A DNA stretch of 64,000 nt. Origin: Epiperipatus broadwayi. Its lineage: Eukaryota; Onychophora; Udeonychophora; Euonychophora; Peripatidae. A program made the position numbers and the translations under genes. The notes under the pieces are model-generated. The model made no database searches, was not told the DNA's origin, and worked only from the letters and a program-made list of their open reading frames with translations. The stretch is from positions 1,362,001 to 1,426,000 of the forward strand of contig JAQFVV010000021.1 in the NCBI GenBank assembly GCA_028023455.1, given 5' to 3'. Below are positions 61,041 to 64,000 of the stretch, in pieces; the first letter of the stretch is position 1, and each line of letters starts with the position of its first letter.

Positions 61041-61044
61041 GGAG

Positions 61045-61330
61045 GTAGTCCAAACAAAGACTGAACTAGTAAGTTCGAAAAATGCATCAATTAAGAACAA
61101 TAAAACCATAGGAGTTCATAATATAAACAATGACTATTAAACTGCCACTGCAAAAAAAATAAAACATGTAGTTTCAAAATAGCATTTACCTATATCATGT
61201 TAATATAAATTCTATCATGATTTTATTTTAAAAGTTTACGAGAGCCGAATGCAACTTGGAGCCACAGTTTTCCAGAGGGATATATACATTATTGTAAGAT
61301 GACGATTTAAATTTGTTTGGGGGTGTCTTG
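61045..61330. other. AT-rich spacer
   Basis: Nothing recognised. Confidence 0.4.
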
Positions 61331-62775
61331 TCATCATCATCATCATTATCAACCATTATCAATCCACTGCAGGATGAAGGTCTCTCCAAGTTTAATCCAT
61401 CTTCTCCGATCTTTAGCTTCTCTTCTCCACATCACCCCTACACATTTTCTTATTTCATCCATCCATCTTACATGTGGTCTCCTTCTGGGTCTTTTACAAT
61501 CTCTTGGAATCCAGTTTAAAATTTCAATTGTCCATCTATTATCATCTCTTCTAGCAATATGTCCAGCCCAACTCCACTTCAATCTTTTAATTTTTTCAAT
61601 GAGGTCAGTAACACCTGTTTGTTCTCTTACCCATACATTGCGTTTTCGATCTCTTCTTGTTACTCCCAACATACATCTCTCCATACTCCTTTGAATGGTC
61701 TGAAGTCTCTGTATTACTCTTCTATTAAGTGTCCAAGTCTCAGATCCATAAGTAAGAACTGGTAAAACACATTTGTTAAAAACCTTTCTTTTCAAACACA
61801 TAGGCATATTTCCTTTTAATATCAAATTATTTCTACCAAAAGCACTCCAACCAAGTTTAATTCTATGATTAATTTCCTCTATTATGTTTCCATCTGTATT
61901 AATAATCTGACCAAGGTATTTGTAACTCTTAACTTCTTCTAATTCATCATAATCAATCTTTATTTTCATATTTTGAGCAAATCGATTAAACATTACTTTA
62001 GTCTTTTTAACATTTATCTTTAGTCCTACTTTCCTACTTTCATCTGATAACTCCTGCAACATTCCCTGCAGCTCGGAAGCATTATTTGCAAAAACAACTA
62101 CATCATCTTCGAAATCTAAATGACTTAAATAATCTCCATTTACTTTCACTCCTTTAGTTTCCCATTTTAATCCACAAAATACTTCTTGCAGCACTGCTGT
62201 AAAAAGTTTTGGAGATATGGAGTCACCTTGTCTTACACCTTTCTCAATGTTGACTTTCCCAGTATCATTATGTAATCTAATTGTTGCTGTTGCATTTTTA
62301 TAAATATTCTTTAAAATATGACAATATCCTGGATCTATACCTTGATGATCCAATGCTTTAATCACTGAAGAAATGTTTATAGAATCAAATGCCTTTTCAT
62401 AATCTACAAATCCAAAACATAATGACAACTCATATTCATTTGTCCTTTCTATAACTTCTCTCAATAGTTGAATATGATCTACTGTACTAAAACCACTTTT
62501 AAATCCAGCTTGTTCTCTTGGTTGGTGAAAATCCAAGGTTCTCTGTAGACGAGTTGTAATTATCTTGGTAAAAATTTTATATAAAACTGATAAAAGGCTA
62601 ATAGGTCTGTAATTTCTAATATCTTCTTTATCACCTTTTTTAAATATTAATATTATTACTGCATTCTTCCAATCATCCGGTACATCTTTATCATTTAGAC
62701 ATTTGGTATATAACTTTGCTAATATTTTTTCTGTTTCTTCACCTGCTTCTTTTAATATATCAATTATAATTCCAT
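61331..62775 (-). mobile_element. 5'-truncated RTE-type LINE
   Basis: The minus-strand 3' end is a (TGATGA)-like trinucleotide run (61333-61347), the usual RTE tail. The 5' end breaks off in a TA run (62776-62787), consistent with incomplete target-primed reverse transcription. The endonuclease domain is missing. Confidence 0.88.
61349..62775 (-). pseudogene. RTE-type LINE reverse transcriptase, N-terminally truncated
   Basis: The frame is open without a stop for about 475 codons. Upstream of the first ATG (62536) the same frame continues with KEAGEETEKILAKLY, VPDDWKNAVIILIFKKGD and YRPISLL, i.e. the RT fingers, so the ATG is internal. Motif A is FVDYEKAFDS, motif B GVRQGDSISPKLF, motif C reads FEDDVVVFA (usual FADD; both Asp kept), then SYKYLG and the C-terminal LTYGSETW...RRDDNRW region. 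RT copies LINE RNA at the nicked target. Apurinic-like endonuclease is absent through truncation, so it cannot move itself. The long intact frame suggests recent insertion. Confidence 0.9.
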
Positions 62776-62789
62776 ATATATATATACAA

Positions 62790-64000
62790 TTGTAAATTTT
62801 TATCGTATCTCAAAAAATGATCAGTAATGTTAGATCTTCACAATAAATGGAGTACAAATTTTATATATAACGCAATAGGTAAAAAAAAAAATTTTTAAAC
62901 TAAAATTTAAGACATTTAAATTTTTAAAAAAAAAAAAAAGTGTGAAAGCTTATGTTTAGAAATGCTAATAGTATATGAACTAACAAATATTTTTTATACG
63001 CATAAAAAAGCAAAATGGAACTGAAAAAAAAACCGAATCATTTCATTTTTAAAGACATTTAAAATTTCTAATCACAGTGCAATATATAAAAAAACATATA
63101 TATTTTAAAGATAATAAGAATAATTTTAAATTAAAATAGAATTGGAAAAAATCGATTATAGTAATAAAATTTAATTTACAAATAAATTAATTATTGTAAA
63201 TCATTTGCATTTTAAATTACTGTATTTCTTCCAGTTGAGAAAAATATATTTTTTCTTTTCAGTTTATTTTCTTTCAAGGTCACCAGGCGTCAGCTTCTAA
63301 AAGCACATTTTAAAAAAGAATTATGGCTCTGCTGTTTCCAAATATTGATTAGGTCATTTCAAGGTCATATTAGATTTCTAAGAATTCTTTTCAAATGTCT
63401 TCCAACGTTTTATGCGATATTATTTTTAATCATAATTGATTCCATTTTTTTTTATTCTTATTTATTTAATGAAAGAATTTTTATTAAAATAGAATTTATA
63501 ATAGAGGGCACCACTGCTGTTCAGAGATTTAAAATAAAATTTTAAAATATATTTATGCATTTTAATATATCGTAAGTAGCATGATTTTCATTTAAATTAG
63601 ATTGAAACTACAATATATATATATATTAACACTACCAAAACATCACGTGACTTCCAATCACATCTTAATTCAAGTAGCCAGTCTGTTTCCCTACCACCAC
63701 ATGGAATTTATTGTATTGATTATGCAAGCTTATATGTAGCAGAAATTGAAATAGGGAAAAATGAATTATACATTAAGGATAAATGTGAATGATCTGCTGC
63801 ACCATGTAAAAACTTCTCAACACAAATATATAATTTGTATGTATGATATTTTGAGCCTAATTCATTTACAATTATAAATATTACTGTAATAAATAATCGA
63901 TGATTTATTGTTAGGAGGTTTTTAAAAAAGTTTCCTTAGAGAAAGCAACAAAACTGCTCATAGTCCATGGATCTTGACCTCCAGAATTGGTCACTCTAAC
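62790..64000. other. AT-rich end of window
   Basis: No gene seen. Near 63635, AAAACATCACGTGACTTCC resembles the outer terminus of family 3 elements, possibly the edge of another copy. Confidence 0.4.

Overview
The window looks like non-coding, repeat-dominated DNA from an AT-rich animal (invertebrate-type) nuclear genome. No host gene could be supported on either strand. Nearly all readable protein sequence belongs to transposable elements: Ty3/gypsy-type gag, decayed Ty3/gypsy pol, an RTE-type LINE reverse transcriptase, a GIY-YIG tail like that of Penelope-like elements (PLE), and a hAT transposase C-terminus. The sequence does not fix the species or phylum. Very small exons in the AT-rich stretches cannot be excluded.

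Layout. 1-2.2 kb: a dispersed, internally rearranged repeat, possibly a solo LTR, with a partner on the minus strand at 38.96-40.2 kb. 3.05-8.03 kb: a complete LTR retrotransposon with about 1.43 kb LTRs whose interior holds gag but no pol. 8.3-20 kb: fold-back elements, hAT-like ends, tRNA-derived SINEs and a GA tract. 21-27.4 kb: two families of short elements carrying hammerhead-ribozyme cores. 32.8-33.3 kb: an inverted-repeat element with a PLE-like C-terminus. 33.33-34.67 kb: a 409-bp tandem repeat plus an inverted copy, each complete unit carrying a type I hammerhead. 37.9 kb: an 85-bp-arm hairpin. 43.0-43.6 kb: a pol relic. 46.65-52.04 kb: a second LTR element (minus strand), again without pol. 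53.6-58.1 kb: microsatellites and fold-backs, one with a fourth hammerhead type. 59.5-61 kb: a large palindromic element and a hAT relic. 61.33-62.78 kb: a 5'-truncated RTE LINE.

The most notable signal is a set of at least four unrelated-looking repeat families that share the layout CUGANGA, short stem II, GAAA, 2-3 bp stem III, NUH cleavage site, and stem I closing across the ends. This matches small type I hammerhead motifs known from metazoan retrozymes and Penelope-like elements. In two places the repeat boundary falls within a few bases of the predicted self-cleavage site. Transcripts cut by their own ribozymes may therefore have been the insertion substrate, probably mobilised by reverse transcriptase from other elements. 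All of this was read by eye; no database search or folding program was run.
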